Below, piece after piece: positions 46,482-57,770 of a stretch of DNA of 64,000 nucleotides. Below the pieces are notes generated by a model. That model saw nothing but the letters and a program-made list of their open reading frames with translations. It made no database searches and was not told the DNA's origin. The stretch spans positions 62,001 to 126,000 of the forward strand of contig JASANG010003204.1 in assembly GCA_030248215.1 (NCBI GenBank). Reading direction: 5' to 3'. Both the position numbers and the translations under genes were made by a program. This stretch comes from Enoplolaimus lenunculus (lineage: Eukaryota; Nematoda; Enoplea; Enoplida; Thoracostomopsidae). Position 1 is the stretch's first letter. Each line of letters begins with the position of its first letter.

Positions 46482-49400
46482 ATGCCAAAAATTGACTTAA
46501 CAAATGAAGAAGTTGAAATATTAAACGGTGGTATGGGAAGTGCGATTACACATTACGGATCCGAAAAATATGACATTTATGTGAGTTTATTGATTTGGAT
46601 CGCAGTTTACTTGTTCTGTTAATTAAGCCTGTTAATCTTCGTAGGCAATCGACGTTTCTTACCAAAATGTCCATTGATTCTTTAAAAAAATAAAAAAAAG
46701 AAAAAATAAAATTTTTTAAAAATTGAAATAAAATTAGAAAAAGTCTTCAATAAATGAAAAATAAAAAAAAAGATTTTTGACGGACCATGTAAAGATCAGA
46801 GGCGGGACTAGAGTAAGTTTAAGCTTTGATTTAGACTATAATTTTTCTGCTTAGACATATAGATATAAGGGCCAGTGTTACTTTTAGGGGCGTGGCAATA
46901 GATTAAGCGTATTCCTAAGCCTAAGTGGGCAAAAGTGTGTTTCCTAAGCCTAAGCGTAAGCAAGAAAATGTAATCTAGAATCTAAATTTACTCTTTTACA
47001 GACCCGTCACAAACCTAGACGCCCCTAAAAGTAACATGGGCCGATATAGGCAATGGCGGATCCATGGGAGGTCACCCCGGCCGTGGCCCCCCCAACAGCA
47101 TCTCGACTAAAATTATAGTGTCAATTACTGTTCTACGCTGTTTATTTCTCTGTTTTATACACAATAGTATAAACACGCTTTAAAGCTTCGAACTCACCTT
47201 TATTTGGCCCTGGAGTCATTTATGCGCTTACAATTAGGGATAATAGACATTTATGGACTCTAACAAGGGTTTAAGGACTCTACCCGCTTACGGATTCTTA
47301 TTAGGGATACGAACCCCTACTAATTGGGACTCAAAATGGGTACCCCACCTCTTATTTGGGTCACTACAGTGTGGGTCAAAAATAAGTTTATTACCTGTGA
47401 AATTTTGGCCCTCCCCCATTTTGAGATCCTGGATCCGCCACTGGATTTTAGGTAGAAGCATAAGCTCATTCTTTATGCCTAGGCTTAGAATTATGCGTAT
47501 ACTATTGTTGCGCCCCTGACCCATACATTGGCTGACTCTACTATGCTTTGAATAAATTGTAAAAAAACTAAGGTGTAACTTGAATGTCAATTTCCGGCGA
47601 AAATCGACGTTCGCTTAAACGCAATTTTTTATGTTATGATTGTCCCGACTAAAGCTATTATATTTGCTTCGGCTTACACGTATAGTTACGAGTTATTTTT
47701 ACGCTTTAGGTTTAGCAAAATAGGAATAGGAATATGCTGCGAAATATACTGTTACGCCCGTGAAATAAACACTACACTGTAAATTTCAGTGACTTGATTT
47801 TAACTCAGAATGAGTTCAATCACTCAATCTGAGTTAGGACTTTCAGAACTCACAATTTTGAGTTAATTCAATTCGTTCTGAATTAATTAATCAACTCAGC
47901 CGGAGTCTAGTGAACTCAGAGTAAGAATCAACTCAACTCAGAGTGAGTTAATGTTTAGCGATATTGTTGGGAAATAACTAACTCGCTAGCTGAATTGATT
48001 AATCAACTCATTGAAATTTACAGTTTAGAACGATCACTATTTGTTGTGAAGTTTGTTCAGATTATGCAAATTAATGTTGTGGACATATTCAAAGCTTAAT
48101 GAATTCTTTTTAATATTTCAGAATGACCCCCTTTGGAGCGCCAGACTCTTGTTGACCGATCCTGATTTTGTGAAACAAATTCATGTCAGGTAAAATTTGT
48201 TAAGATATACCCCCTAGGTTAAATTTCCACGCGATGCCTAAAGGTTAAAACTAATATACCTGGCAGGGTTACAGTCGGAGGTCTGCCCGCGTCTCCAGCT
48301 TCGGTAGAATTATTGCCGGTGGTTCCGGCAATTTTGGTAGTAAAATTTGGCATAATTTTGCTAAATTTTAGCTGTTTTAGCGCGTTTCGTTTTACTTTTG
48401 TCATAATTTTCAGGAAGGAATTTCTGAAATTTCGCAGAAAATTAGCGTAAAACCAAACAACCCAGCAACATTGTGCAGATATTGACTAAAATTAACAAAT
48501 TAACCATCATTTTTATTATCGAATTTCGCCTCATCTCCGGCTTCGGCGCCTGGCAAGTTTCGTTGTCCTCCGGCTCCGGTTTCAATATTTCTTAATTCCG
48601 GTTGCACCCTGATACTTTGAATAATAATTATTCGCAGTTGAACCAACAAAGTGAAAAAATACCGGTTTGTTGCGGGAAACTTGTAAACGATAATTAATTA
48701 TGCTTTACCCGCGCTAATCAGAATTATTTACCCGCGGGTATACCCGTGCAAAAAAGATCTACCCACGACCCTATTCTTATACCCACACCTGACGTTACAT
48801 CAGTATTTTAAAGCGCGCAGGTGATTTGCGCTTTAATTATGTTTTGCGTTTACAGCTCCAATGAATTTTACACATGAAAGCTTAGAAGAAATAACGAAAT
48901 TTCAAACCCAATTAAATAAACCACGGGCAATACCTGGCCAGAAATAAAACAGGCAATAGCGTAGGTTCTACACCTTAAAACTTAAAAGGTTGCCGCGGGT
49001 AAAAACTGAATTTTTCCACCCGCGTGAATCTTTACCCGCGCGTATACGCGCGCCTGGATAAGCCTGGGTATCCACGGGTATCCGCGGGTAAGTGTTCCAC
49101 TCTCCTCGGAGATACACCTTGCACTGGCTCGTCGAGGGACCAAGAAAAGGAATATTCTCCCCATTAGGTCATTAGGATGCCTCTTGACCTGTTTTTTTGT
49201 TACCAGATTTTTATCAGCTGGATCAACAATAATCGAAGCGAATACTTATCAAGCATCGATTGAAGGTTTGCAACGCGACTGCAAACAAAGAACCAGAACT
49301 GAAGCGCAACAAATTATTCAGTCGGCTGTGACAGTTGCACGCGACGCTGTACAACAATTCTTATCCACTTGTGGTGGGTGCACCATTGAACTTTAGTAGC

Positions 49401-52400
49401 GACGCTACAAAATAGTACCACGTCTCTATACCCCTTTCAGGGGCTGCTTGTTGAAATTTAAGCAATTTTTTTTATATTTGGAACGGTGCCTGTGATGAAA
49501 ACAATGGCAAATGTATAGAACATGGCCGGAACAGTAGTAGGTATAAGCGTATTCCTAAGCCTAAGCCGAAGCCTAAGCCTAAGCGTATGGATGAGCCTAT
49601 TCCTAAGCCTAAGCCTAAGCCTAAACATAAGGATGAGCTTATTCCTAAGCCTAAGCCTAAACATAAGGATGAGCTTATTCCTAAGCCTAAGCCTAAACAT
49701 AAGGATGAGCTTACTCCTAAGCCTAAGCCTAAACCTAAGCCTATGCAAAAAATTAGTCTAAATCTTAAACTGACTCTATTATAGCCCCTACGGAAAACGA
49801 TCCGGCCCTGTTCTATACATGGGCCAAAACAACAATTATGTATACATATAATGTATGCAATTTTGTTGCAAATAATATTTTGTTGTACTTTTTCGTCTTA
49901 TTTTAAGAATGAATGAAATGAGTTTTGTAGTATATTTGAGCATTCTGCATGCATTCGTATATGAAATAGTGCAAATTTGACTCAAAATCGCATGTTTCAC
50001 TATTGGCCGTGATCGTCTAGTGGTTAGGACATTACGTTGTGGCCGTAATAACCCAGGTTCGAATCCTGGTCACGGCAGCGTTTTTTTCCGGTCATGAAAA
50101 GGTTTAAGTTGCAAGCTTGTTGCTTTTCGAGGCGTTCCGGTTTCGTTCGAGTCTACAGTAGAGTATGTTTAAAGACGTTAGAGTGGTTATTAATTCGCCT
50201 ACGCTTCGGTTTGGACATCCTTTACATCGACGTTTAGATTTACCGATAGGCTTAGCCTAATTAATGAAACGCTCCTAAAAGTAACGCTGATAGGATGTCT
50301 TATTTAGGTAGGTTATCAAATTGACTCTGTCTGCTCGATCTGGTTCGGGCAAATTTATGGCTGTGGCTCATTGCTCCGTCACATTTATGGTTAACGCGTG
50401 GGCTTAAGCTGAGCGTAGCTAAAGGATTACGCAAAGGTTTGGGCCCAGGCGTATATGCTTTTAGGCATACCTAAGTCGTGTGCCAGAACCAAATCGATTT
50501 CTAAAAGCGTTAAGGTTTCTGTCTGAGACCAGTTTTAGTTTTCGATCTTTGTGTGGGTTTCAGATGATGATGATGATGGTTTTCACCGGCAAATTTACGT
50601 TGCTGGTTCGATTGGTCCGTACGGTGTCGTTTTACACGACGGTTCCGAGTATTCTGGTTCGTATTTGTCAACGGTTTCTGAACAGGTACTCGGGTTAGGT
50701 TCGTTTTTTGGCCAAACGGGCACCGAGTCCGGTGTGATTTTGGGTTTCGAATTATTTTGAAGAAACTATAACGATGGTCTTTTATACTTTTGGTCGCGTC
50801 CGGCGCCGTACGACAAGTATAGCGTAATCCTAAAGTCGTATCTGCTGGAGTGGATATTGGGATTCTTGTACACTTTCGTTCACAGATTGACGCTTTAGCG
50901 TAGGCTTAGAGCAAAGCTTAATCAAAAGTTTAGGCTTAGCTGAGCCGTTTCGTTACGTCAGCCTAAGCTTGTTGCAAAGCCTAAAAATGAGCCTAAGTCT
51001 AAGTGTGAAACAAAGCGTACAAGAGCCGAGGTTGGCTTGCTCGTTTGAAGTTTCGTTCGCCAAAATGACACATGATTATGCTTATTTCAAACTTTCACCC
51101 TTAAGGAACCTTACAACTGTCAGGGATGTATATCCAGTGTGTACACTGGATATCCGTATCCGTTGAAAATCGATGTCCGTTTCCGTTATAGAAATCCACT
51201 GAATTATGTTTATTTTTTACACTTAAAATTAGGTTTTAAATCATATATAAATAGCGCAATTTTTCATTACAAATATGGTGTAACTGTTTTGATATGAAAT
51301 AAAAATTACGCTAACCATTCAAAATCTTTAAAATTTTCGGTGAAATTCGCAATGTCCGTCGAATGTACGCATGCCTCAATCTCTGTTGGCAGAAAAATAA
51401 AACATTTTTGAAACTTTTATACTTCAATATCCGTTTTCCGCTTCCGTTATTTTGATTGCTATTCGTTTCGTTTTCCGTTTCCGGGCCCATGTATAGAACA
51501 CGGCCGGAACAATGGTGTAAGCATATTCTTAAGCCTAAGCCTAAGCGTAAGAATGAGCATATTCCTAAGCCTAAGCGTAAGCGTAAGCCTAAGCCTAAGC
51601 CTAAGCCAAATCGTAAGCCTAAACAAAAAAGTTAGTTTCAAGCTTAAGTTTACTCTATTACAGCCCGCCGGAAAACGTTCCGGTCGTGTTCTACACATGG
51701 CCGCGTTTTCGATATGTTTACTATTCCTTTACACCATGGATATATAATAAATGATTAATTAATTAATTCATTTATTTATTTATTTATTTACTTATTTATT
51801 TATTTATTTATTGTGTAAATGAGGGTAAAGTAGGTTTTCCGAACTGCTATAAAACGCAGTGTCTATTAAATGCAGTAGCAGGTATACCCACGACGTGTCA
51901 GGTTAGAAAATGATTAACCAGATGGAAGACAAACTTTGTAAATAGGGAACCAGTCCGTCGGGAGTTCTGAATCCAAGCCAGGCACATATTTTTTTGGCTT
52001 TAATTAATTTTATGAGACCAGTTTGAGATCTGCAGTCTGCAACAGTTCGTTTGTTTGAAAACCTATTACTAACTGGCGGTATGATGATAGTTGCTAGACA
52101 CAGCAGATGCTGTAACTTCTCGGGATACTTAGATTTTAATCCACAGATAGTTATCGATTACTATTGCGGTCAAATTGAAACATTACTGTCAAGTGACGTT
52201 GATTTGCTAAAGTTTGATACGATTCCTGCGTTGCGTGAAATTGAACTAATTGCTACTGCGCTACGAGTCGCCAAAGGTCGAAATAGCCAATGTCCTGTCG
52301 TGGTATCTGTAGCTTGTCAAGTAAGTAAACTAATTTCAGTAGGATTGCGCGGTGCGTTCTCGTTGTGGCTGACGTCGTTTGGGATAAAGAAATCCGGTAT

Positions 52401-55400
52401 TTTTCACTATCCGGTTCCGGTATTAAATCCGGTAATAAATTTTAGGTGGATTTTTTGGCGCGGTTGCTGGTTATATTTTATGTTGTTTTCGAACGTTTTA
52501 AAATGCCGTTTTAATATGTAAGACACATACTACTCAGAAGTGTTAGACCTGATCAGTTAATACTGTAGTGACCCGAATAAGAGAGGGGACTGATATTTGT
52601 TTTTCCTCTCAAGAGGTAATGTCCTGTTTTTCGGTTACAGACTGTTATTTGTTATAATTCACCCCATGTTAGTTAGACCCGACCCTATTTGTTTTTATAT
52701 TCTTTTTGGGCAGAACTGACTTTCTCCGAAGCAATTTTATTGATTGCCATGTCCGTTAATCTTTTTTCTGGATTTAATAAAGTTTATGTGGGTTGTTTGA
52801 GTTTGTGTTACGTATATATATACATTTGAGTAATCTAGGACATTGTTATACTTTGGTCTTTTATGGACTCTAATTAAGACTTATGGATTCTATCCAATTT
52901 CGGACTACGGATACAGACTCTTATTGATTGGATTCAAATTCGGAACCGCATCTTATTCCCTGTTCCCTCAGTTATTCGATTCAGTACAGTAGCGATCAAT
53001 TGTGGAATAACGTATGTAATTAGGTTCGCGTTACCAATGAAACGGAACTAATATTTTCAAATGTCTACAGCATCAGTTTTAAAAAACTAAAGTCACGCTT
53101 TAGGTAAACCAATTCCTAAACCTAAGCTTAAACTTGAGCGGGGTGTACACGCACTTGTTTACTTTCCCCACATAAAGTTCTACGCCTACGACAGATGACG
53201 AACCTAATCCTATGCATAAGCCTAAGCCTAAACCTGAGCGTAAACCTAAGCCTGAGTATGTGATAAATGTAATAATATAAACAGTGCGGGCGGAAATTTA
53301 GCCTTTTATTAAATTAACATTTATGTCGGAGAAAACTAAACATATACCGGCATGCAAGAGGTGAAATTTCAGAGCAACACGTCAGTCTGTGCCGGTGACG
53401 CAATTGAAAGCGTTGTTGACGCCGTATTACGCAACGATGACGTAATTACTGCAATGGGAATTAACTGCACTGCGCCAGAATTTGTGACATCATTGTTGAC
53501 AAAAATACGACAGCGCGCGCCGACACTTCCGGTATTTTTGTATCCGAACAAAGGCGAACATTGGGATCCGGTTACAAAAGAGTAAAAAAATTATTATTTA
53601 CGTTTTTTGTGAAGTATTGCCATTAGGGCCCATGTATAGAACAGGGCCGAAACAGTAGTATAAGCATAGTCCTAAGCGTAAGCCTAAGCTTTAGCGTAAA
53701 CGTAAGGATGAGCCTATTCCTAAGCCTAAGCCTAAGCGTAAGTCTACGTAAAAAGTTTAGTCTAAAGCTTAAACTGACTCTATTATAGCACCTCCGGAAA
53801 ACGGCCCGGCCCCGTTCTATACATGGGCCGCCATCAACGTGTAACCGGAGGTGAAAAATACCGGAGCTGGAGCCGGAGGTTGACAAAATTTACCGGAGGC
53901 GGAAGTAAAGCCAAAATAGGTAGTTGAAACAGCGGTTGATTAAGCAATTTTAGAAAATAGGGATCTTCAAAGTGGTGCAAAAAATTTTGGTTTTTATGCT
54001 TATTTTTGTAAGAAATCCCAATAATTTAGTTCTCAAGATTGTACCAATAAATCCAAACGCCACTGAACAATACAAATTGTGTAAAGTTATGAAAAATTTC
54101 ACTACCGAAATTGACAGAACCTTCTGCAGAGATTCTACCATAACCTGAGCTGGAGGTCGATTTTGGAGATGGAGCCAGAGGTCGATTTTTGGCCGAAGGC
54201 AAACCTCCGGTTGTACTCTCAAGACACCTCGTGTTTCTGGTAAAACTCTTGTCCTGCTGTCTCGGCTGTCCTGTCGTCCAGGCTGTCCGGCTGTCCTGGT
54301 GTCCCCGCTGTAATAAACTCAACTATCTGAGCACTCCACAGGAGTGATTCCATTTGCTCTTTTACTTTTGTTGTCTTTGAGATAGCGGGACGACATTCAG
54401 GGTAATATTGGCCGAAATTTTCATGGAATTCGCTGTTCCAGAATCATGTATATGCGAGTTTTTCAGTGTTAGTATTTTGACCTACTTTTAGAGCCCGTCT
54501 GTTTTGCTTGCACGACTGCAATAAAGTAGCATTAGGGCACATATTCTTAAATGTGTGTAGCACTTATCACCAGTTGGTGATATATCTTGTAACTTTCAAA
54601 CCAGTCAATGCTGAGGCTTAAAATTCAGCATAATTTTCGCATATGATTTGCTCCACTCCTGTACCAATTTTGAGTTCAACAACTGCAATAGTTAATAGTG
54701 CGTTAAAAACCTATTACTAACTGATAATAGTTGCTGTGCACATTTGAGAATATGGGTCTAGATTTTAGACTACTTTTTGTTGCGCTTAGGCGTACCTATG
54801 CTTATAATTAAAACCTATTTATACGCTTAGGCTTAGGCTTAGGAATACGCTTTATTTTAGACTACTTTGTGTTGCGCTTAGGCGTATGCTTATAATTAAA
54901 ACCTTTTATACGCTTAGGCTTAGGCTTAGGAATACGCTTTATTTTAGACTACTTGTGTTGCGCTTAGGCGTATGCTTATAATTAAAACCTATTTATACGC
55001 TTAGGCTTAGGATTACGCTTTTTAGAGTTTAACGTCCGGGTTGTGAAAACTATATATATACATTAAAATTGACTTTATTCAAATTTCAGCCCACCCATAT
55101 TTTCTGGCGAGACCCATTTTCCACCGCACTGAATTGTATAGAGTACGTTCAGACTTTACTCGTCGTTATGGTTTAGGCGTAGGAATAACGCTTTTAGGGA
55201 CTGCCCTATTAACGCCCACGGAATATTAACCACGATGATTCCTTGACGCTCTGTATTTGCTTTTTCAGGTATACATCGAACAGGGAATTAAAACCGATTG
55301 CGTCTTGTATTTCTGAATGGCTGACATTGGGCAACATTCGTGCAATTGGTGGCTGTTGTCGTGTGTTACCGGACGACATCAAAGAAATTGCCGCCGCTTG

Positions 55401-55449
55401 TAGAACAGCTATGAGTCCTAGCAGGATGCAACCGGAGGCAAAAAAATGA
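46482..55449 (+). CDS. Homocysteine S-methyltransferase
   Basis: Zinc enzyme transferring a methyl group (from S-methylmethionine, betaine or S-adenosylmethionine, depending on subfamily) to homocysteine, giving methionine. Exons 46482-46580, 48122-48189, 49207-49373, 50564-50685, 52147-52320, 53373-53581 and 55269-55449 join in phase to 339 residues, near the usual 310-340. Motifs in order: ILNGGMGSAI, NDPLWSARLLLTDP, STIIEANTYQASIEG, AGSIGPYGVVLHDGSEYSG, LLKFDTIPALREIELI, GINCTAPEFV (first zinc Cys) and AIGGCCRVLPDDI (the Cys pair). All three zinc Cys are present, so activity is likely. A run of five Asp after exon 3 is an acidic insert. The last nine codons and the stop lie inside a transposon end (55422 on). 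Every intron except perhaps the smallest holds transposon copies; a tRNA-His gene sits in intron 3. Confidence 0.95.
46870..47042. mobile_element. hAT-type MITE with CCTAAG words
   Basis: A 173-bp element from GGCCAGTGTTACTTTTAGG to CCTAAAAGTAACATGGGCC in intron 1 of the methyltransferase gene. Flanking 8-mers GATATAAG and GATATAGG match at seven positions. Inner array of CCTAAGCCTAAG. Same family as 7389-7560. Confidence 0.85.
47054..47440. mobile_element. TGGCGGATCCA element, reverse copy
   Basis: A 387-bp counterpart of 24552-24933 in the opposite orientation, from TGGCGGATCCATGGG to CCTGGATCCGCCA. It lies 12 bp from the preceding element. Its inside includes the complement of the TAGTGACCC-type end (TTTGGGTCACTACA). 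Confidence 0.75.
47773..48028. mobile_element. Inverted-repeat element, CACTGTAAATTTCA family
   Basis: About 256 bp from CACTGTAAATTTCAGTGA to TCATTGAAATTTACAGTTTA. The inside is crowded with ACTCA and GAGTT words in both orientations. Intron 1 of the methyltransferase gene. Confidence 0.7.
48264..48611. mobile_element. hAT-type MITE, ACCGGAGG family
   Basis: 348 bp, the same length as the copy at 43529-43876, from CAGGGTTACAGTCGGAGG to TTCCGGTTGCACCCTG. Flanking 8-mers ATACCTGG and ATACTTTG match at six positions. Intron 2 of the methyltransferase gene. Confidence 0.85.
48612..49206. other. Rest of methyltransferase intron 2
   Basis: Between the 48264 element and exon 3. Around 48715-49095 it is dense in ACCCGCG and CGCGGGTA words (TACCCGCGGGTATACCCG near 48730, ATCCGCGGGTAAG near 49080), another short-word-rich repeat whose ends I could not fix. 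Confidence 0.5.
49511..49825. mobile_element. hAT-type MITE with a long CCTAAG array
   Basis: Starts GTATAGAACATGGCCGGAAC and ends CCGGCCCTGTTCTATACATGGGCC. Inside, CCTAAG hexamers alternate with a 36-to-42-bp higher-order unit (AACATAAGGATGAGCTTATT then CCTAAGCCTAAGCCT), three times over. In intron 3 of the methyltransferase gene, 180 bp before the tRNA. Confidence 0.85.
50006..50077 (+). tRNA. tRNA-His (anticodon GTG)
   Basis: 72 nt. The acceptor stem GCCGTGA pairs fully with TCACGGC. The anticodon stem TTACG/CGTAA closes the loop TTGTGGC with anticodon GTG. The T arm CCAGG-TTCGAAT-CCTGG is perfect. A run of seven T follows two bases later, a good RNA polymerase III stop. It sits in intron 3 of the homocysteine methyltransferase gene, same strand. 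No decay is visible, so it is probably functional. Confidence 0.97.
50686..52146. other. Methyltransferase intron 4
   Basis: Holds degenerate CCTAAG words (50880-51010), an ATATCCGG-word element starting CAGGGATGTATATCCAGTG at 51121 and running to about 51480, the CCTAAG element 51484-51703, and a TTTA/ATTT tetranucleotide run at about 51755-51812. No gene seen. Confidence 0.6.
51484..51703. mobile_element. hAT-type MITE with CCTAAG array
   Basis: About 220 bp, GGGCCCATGTATAGAACACGG to CGTGTTCTACACATGGCC, with a CCTAAGCCTAAGCGTAAG array inside. Same family as 49511, 53628 and 58943. Confidence 0.85.
52564..52992. mobile_element. Diverged TAGTGACCCGAA-family element
   Basis: Starts TAGTGACCCGAATAAGAG after CTG at 52561 and ends near ATTCGATTCAGTACAGTA. 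About 430 bp, in intron 5 of the methyltransferase gene. The ends are worn, so the right boundary is approximate. Confidence 0.55.
53628..53829. mobile_element. hAT-type MITE with CCTAAG array
   Basis: About 202 bp, GGCCCATGTATAGAACAGGG to CCCGTTCTATACATGGGCC. Flanking 8-mers GCCATTAG and GCCATCAA match at six positions. It lies 46 bp past the exon 6 donor of the methyltransferase gene. Confidence 0.85.
53838..54222. mobile_element. ACCGGAGG-family element, diverged
   Basis: From GTAACCGGAGGTGAAAAATACC to CAAACCTCCGGTTGTACTCT, about 385 bp, with CCGGAGC and TGGAGCC words. It has lost the CAGGG start. Intron 6 of the methyltransferase gene. Confidence 0.6.
54762..55022. repeat. Tandem repeat of about 90 bp, three copies, with TTAGGC words
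   Basis: Three units of 87-92 bp starting ATTTTAGACTACTTTGTG, each with GCGCTTAGGCGTATGC, then AATTAAAACC, then CGCTTAGGCTTAGGCTTAGG. In intron 6 of the methyltransferase gene. Confidence 0.85.
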
Positions 55450-55516
55450 CAGAGCCACAACAAAATTTGAAGGAGTCGGAGGTGAAGTCTGATTTGAAAC
55501 GAAATGAGAAAGTCAA

Positions 55517-55522
55517 AATAAA
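55517..55522 (+). terminator. Candidate poly(A) signal of the methyltransferase gene
   Basis: AATAAA 68 bases past the stop codon, inside the inserted element. No other AATAAA lies between the stop and this point. Confidence 0.5.
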
Positions 55523-55725
55523 TGTTTAATTGCTAATTTCAGTCAATTATTTGTTAACTGTGGTGAACAATTTTAGTTTTTAGGCTTCTTTTTAAAAAGT
55601 ACGGCAATTTTTTGCAAAATCGTATTAATTTTTGCGCATCTGACGATAAAATTCTTGTAAAACTATGCAAAATTGCAGTTCCGAAATTACCGGTGTTATA
55701 CATAGTTTAATTTTCGCCATTGGGA

Positions 55726-56085
55726 TTTCGCCCCTCGGAAAGATTACTAGCTTGGCATTTTTCCCCCGGAAAAATTACACTAAAGCGTGTTTTAGTTATA
55801 GTTTGACTACATATTCCGCATAGCGATTTCGCCACCGAAAAGATTACGAGCTTAGCAGTTTTCCCCGGAACACAATGCTTAACGATGTCGTCAGCCATTT
55901 GGTCTGAAAGTTAACAAAAACTGAACTGGCGAGTATGACAAATTTTAGGAAGAAACAGGACTTAGTTAGATAAGTATTAGGGAAAACGCAAACTATGACT
56001 AAAACAAGTTTTAGTGTAATTTTTCCTAGGGTAAAATACCAAGCTAGTAATCTTTCCGGGGGGGGGGGGGGCAAATTTCCTATAA
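55726..56085. mobile_element. Nested inverted-repeat element with TTACTAGCTTGG ends
   Basis: Left end CTCGGAAAGATTACTAGCTTGG with TTTTTCCCC, right end GGGTAAAATACCAAGCTAG then TAATCTTTCCGG. A partial third copy of the end (CCGAAAAGATTACGAGCTTA) lies at 55835. A run of 13 G at 56059-56071 marks the right end. Confidence 0.75.
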
Positions 56086-56653
56086 CACCGGAAGCTAAGG
56101 AAGAAATTTTACCAAAGCCAAATGTCGATTTTCTATCGGAGCCGGAGGCAAACTTTCGGTTGTACGTACCTCGAAATTAGCCCATAATTCATATTTAAAG
56201 TTTGATTATGCTTATTAATTAAATTTACAATTTATTTGTTTGGTTGGTCCATGTTTGTGGGGCTCGTCCTTTGGGGATGAAGGGACCCGTGGACTATAAA
56301 GAACGCAGGGCGTACGCTACGGATTAGGTTAAGTTTATAATATATAGGTCTTGCTCTGGCTTAGACTTTGGTTTATATTCGCTTTAGCCAACAGGCCCTA
56401 TAGATAAAACAGTTTGCTGTTTCGTTGCACAATTTAGAGCCAAGAAAAAGTATATAAGCGGATGTCCGTGTTTCAGGGTACAACCGGAGATAAAAATACA
56501 ACGAAAATTGCCGGAGCCGAAGGTGATGCGTATTAGGTAGTAAAAATTATGGTTAATAAGTTAACTGCCGAAGCAGGAGGCAGACCTCCGGTTGTACCCT
56601 GCTATGTGGGCAAGTGTTTAAAGATTTTAACTTAAAAGTTTCGTTAGTCTTAA

Positions 56654-56913
56654 CCCCTTCTCACATTAAGTTGCCTGTAGGCAACTCAGCGCAGTGTATA
56701 TACGTTATAGTATATATCGCACCGAGTTTAACAATTGCAACACGTATACATAGTACTAAATCATCACAAGACGTGAGAGCCCCCTCGGGCACGAGCGTCA
56801 AGCTCCTACAGCTGAGTGGTGATGGTATACGCCTCCCAGTCCAGTCATTGGAGATCGAATCCTAGCATAAAAGTAGGTCTCAGGGGAATAGAAAATATTC
56901 ATGTGAGCAAGGG
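56654..56913. mobile_element. TTAA-flanked MITE with tRNA-like core, copy D
   Basis: 260 bp between two TTAA sites (56650-56653 and 56914-56917), opposite in orientation to copies A to C. The tRNA-like part is on the plus strand: ACAGCTGAGTGGT (A box) and GAGATCGAATCC (B box). The right flank GCGAAAAATTTTCAGTTTAC is the complement of the spacer beside copies B and C, so the family may extend past the TTAA. Confidence 0.8.
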
Positions 56914-57370
56914 TTAAGCGAAAAATTTTCAGTTTACTATCTTTAATAGTCCTGCATCCTTTAACGCAAACGATGTTGCATTAAAAAAGCGAACGGGATG
57001 TTCGAAAAGTAAACGTTTTAATTGAAAAACACCTAAGGAAAAAATAACCACAGAACCACTGATTTATCTCATTCATTTAGACTAAAATGCCAGCTGCATA
57101 TAGCAACAGAGCATAAGCACATACAAAGAATAACGGAAACTGCATAGTAATCAAACTAACGCAAACGGCTATCGAAGTATAAAAGTTTCGAAGATATTTT
57201 ATTTTTCTGTCAACACAATTGAGGCATGCAAATATTCTTGGCTTTCTACAAGTTTTAAAAAAATACCAGACGCACCAAAATATTTTAAATATTTTAAGAT
57301 TTTGGATAAATTTTGTTTATTATTATTTCATATATAGAAAAATTGCAGCATGTCTATGAAAACCTGTGAG

Positions 57371-57770
57371 CAGGGTGCAACCGGAATTATAAAATACCTT
57401 AACCGGAAAGGTAAGCAAATACCGGAACCGGAAAATAAAAACACTTGTTATTGAAAATTTATTTTTAACGCTATTTTTCGCTTTTAGTGACATAAACACA
57501 CCATTTAGAATGCCAAAATCCTGCAACAAATGCAGCAGGTGTAAACATATGATAAATTATAAAGTATGGCACAAGTTGAAAATTTTGGCAATACACGCTC
57601 GGACAATTTTATACATATGCCAACTTTTCTTAAATTTTCGAATGAGAAAAATTTTCAATACAAAAAATACCGGAAAATTCCGGTGGAAAAAATACCGGAT
57701 TTTTTACCGGAACCTCATAGTGAGAAATACCGGATTTCCCTACCGAAACCGGAATTCCGGTTGCACCCTG
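57371..57770. mobile_element. hAT-type MITE, CAGGGTGCAACCGGAATT family, perfect target repeats
   Basis: A 400-bp element from CAGGGTGCAACCGGAATT to AATTCCGGTTGCACCCTG, flanked by a perfect 8-bp repeat CCTGTGAG (57363-57370 and 57771-57778). The inner ends consist of ATACCGGAA and ACCGGA words. It looks like one of the youngest copies in the window. Confidence 0.95.

Larger units (their letters stand above)
55422..56170. mobile_element. ACCGGAGG-family MITE that ends the methyltransferase reading frame
   Basis: Left end CAGGATGCAACCGGAGGC, right end GGAGGCAAACTTTCGGTTGTA. About 750 bp, enlarged by a nested element (55726-56085). Its left end is translated as the last nine codons of the homocysteine methyltransferase, and the TGA at 55447-55449 is element sequence. 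Confidence 0.8.

Noticed and set aside
49458-49784. Repetitive frames such as KPKPKHKDELIPKPK and RLRLRNKLILMF
   Set aside because: They are translations of the CCTAAG array in a MITE, without start context or splice sites.
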